In this document: in pieces, positions 7,911-9,020 of the stretch | Numbering within the stretch: position 1 is the first letter of the stretch | Layout of the letters: the number at the start of each line of letters is the position of its first letter | Assembly: GCA_022545645.1 (NCBI GenBank) | Contig: JACZQQ010000098.1 | Location: forward strand, 1-9,020 | Reading direction: 5' to 3' | DNA length: 9,020 bases | Source of the DNA: Acidobacteriota bacterium | GTDB taxonomy: Bacteria > Acidobacteriota > UBA6911 > RPQK01 > JADFOI01 | Translations under genes and position numbers: made by a program | The notes under the pieces: model-generated | Told to the model about the DNA's origin: nothing | What the model saw: only the letters and a program-made list of their open reading frames with translations | Database searches by the model: none

Positions 7911-9020
7911 ATGAAGGAAGCCTTTCGCCAATTCTTCAAACAGAAGCGCCATCATTTCTTTTGGGCTTCTTATGGCCTACTGGTACTGGTCGTAGCCATC
8001 CTGGGAATGGTAGGGGGCTTACTGTTCGGGTATGCCATCGATCTGCCTGAAGTGGAACAGCTCGAGCAAGAACGGCCCAATATTGTCTCCTATGTTTACT
8101 CTGAAGACGGCCGAGTTTTAGGCCAGTTTGCCCTGGAGAAAAGGATCCTGCTCACCTACGAGCAGATTCCTGAAAACCTGAAGAACGCGATTTTAGCCGC
8201 CGAGGATGCTGATTTCTTCCGACATTCCGGGATCGACTTTCGGCGACTCTTCGTCACCCTGGTGCGGGACATCCTGCTGAGCGAGAGAAAGGGTGCCTCA
8301 ACCCTGACCATGCAGTTGAGCAAACTCCTCTTTACCGGGTCCGAGAAAACGATTGAGCGCAAAATCAAGGATATGCTTTTTGCCCTGGAAATTGAGCAAA
8401 ACTACTCCAAAGAGCAGATTTTCACATTTTACTGTAATCAGATTTATATGGGCCACGGAACCTATGGTATCGCCTCTGCCGCAGACTTTTACTTCAACAA
8501 GCCCCTCGATGAATTTACACTGGCGGAAAGTGCGCTGCTGGCAGGTATTATCCAGGTCCCCGGACGGCACTCCCCCATCAACCATCCAGATGATGCGACC
8601 AGGCGCCGAAACTCGGTCTTACGACAGATGTACGACAAGGGCTTTATCACTGCACGCGCCCTGCACGAGGCTCAGGCTGAGCCCCTCTTGGTTCGTGGAA
8701 GAAACTATGAGCAGAGCCCGGCCCCCTATTTCATCGAGTGGGTTCGACAGTACCTGGAGAGAAACTACTCCACGGAGCAGATTTGGGAAGGCGGGCTGAA
8801 AATCTATACCACCCTCAACTACGACATTCAGGTGGCGGCTCGCAGGACTCTGCGGGAAGGACTCAAGAAGTTCGACAAGGAGACCCATAAAGGGGCTGGC
8901 TTCATCGAAAATATCTTGGAACAGGGTCAGGATCTGGACACCTATGTTCATCCTGAGTGGCGGCAGATTTTTTACGAAGGCCAGATCGTTCATGGCTTGG
9001 TGATGAAATCCACCCCCAAG
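7911..9020 (+). CDS. Class A penicillin-binding protein (PBP1A-like), 5' part, runs off window
   Basis: This is a bifunctional peptidoglycan synthase anchored in the inner membrane: the GT51 domain polymerises lipid II and the C-terminal transpeptidase (beyond the window) crosslinks it. The first 370 codons are open from ATG 7911 to the window end. Residues 1-17 are basic and cytoplasmic, and 18-43 form the membrane anchor. GT51 motifs follow: AAEDADFFRH (96-105) with presumed catalytic E98, GASTLTMQLSKLLF (128-141), ERKIKDMLFALEIEQ (149-163), YCNQIYMGHGTYGIASAADFYF (174-195, only key blocks quoted), and ESALLAGIIQVP. From about residue 297 the text GGLKIYTTLNYDIQ marks the linker into the OB-like/transpeptidase region. 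The RK..E motif has Asp154 in place of the usual Glu. The gene is alone on its strand here; promoter evidence is weak. Confidence 0.92.
   Translation, partial: MKEAFRQFFKQKRHHFFWASYGLLVLVVAILGMVGGLLFGYAIDLPEVEQLEQERPNIVSYVYSEDGRVLGQFALEKRILLTYEQIPENLKNAILAAEDADFFRHSGIDFRRLFVTLVRDILLSERKGASTLTMQLSKLLFTGSEKTIERKIKDMLFALEIEQNYSKEQIFTFYCNQIYMGHGTYGIASAADFYFNKPLDEFTLAESALLAGIIQVPGRHSPINHPDDATRRRNSVLRQMYDKGFITARALHEAQAEPLLVRGRNYEQSPAPYFIEWVRQYLERNYSTEQIWEGGLKIYTTLNYDIQVAARRTLREGLKKFDKETHKGAGFIENILEQGQDLDTYVHPEWRQIFYEGQIVHGLVMKSTPK

Noticed and set aside
8619..8993. 124-codon minus-strand frame opposite the PBP gene
   Set aside because: It is antisense to clear PBP coding sequence and has no independent support.

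Overview
The window holds the distal, membrane-arm half of a respiratory complex I operon, nuoJ-nuoK-nuoL-nuoM-nuoN, with the transcript cleavage factor gene greA coupled directly behind it. It is flanked on the left by the start of an outer-membrane-receptor-type gene on the minus strand. On the right lie a small secreted orphan (minus strand) and the first 370 codons of a class A penicillin-binding protein (plus strand). The organism is a diderm bacterium with moderate GC. A short leader plus a carboxypeptidase-regulatory-like domain at the start of a receptor ORF, this form of GreA, and the motif style of the GT51 domain (MQL, YCNQIYMG) together point towards Acidobacteriota. That assignment rests on remembered family resemblance and is not proven by the sequence.

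Layout. 8-325 (-): N-terminal piece of an Oar/TonB-receptor-like protein, closed by a TGA at the point where the family normally continues. 326-829: about 500 bases with no convincing gene. 830-939: two tandem sigma70-type promoter candidates reading towards nuoJ. 989-7191 (+): nuoJKLMN-greA, packed with overlaps or gaps of 0-3 nt. 7192-7321: convergent intergenic space with a 65-bp imperfect inverted repeat and a small stem-loop. 7322-7657 (-): 111-residue secreted protein of unknown function. 7658-7910: divergent intergenic space with a short direct repeat. 7911-9020 (+): PBP1A-like bifunctional peptidoglycan synthase, running off the window.

How the genes work together. NuoL, NuoM and NuoN are the three antiporter-like proton channels, and NuoJ and NuoK link them to the quinone site. 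The key charged residues (NuoK E36 and E72, NuoL E148 and K236, NuoM E144 and K231, NuoN E132 and K216) are all present, so the module looks functional. The peripheral-arm genes and nuoA/nuoH are not in this window. Because promoters and a long non-coding stretch sit directly before nuoJ, the nuo genes appear to be split into at least two transcription units. GreA starts inside the nuoN stop codon, so its production is probably tied to that of complex I.

No wholly new system was recognised. The observations most worth a second look are the nuoN-greA coupling with an N-terminally short GreA, the split nuo operon with its own promoters, the 65-bp inverted repeat, the Glu-to-Asp change at the presumed second acidic site of the GT51 domain, and the interrupted receptor ORF.
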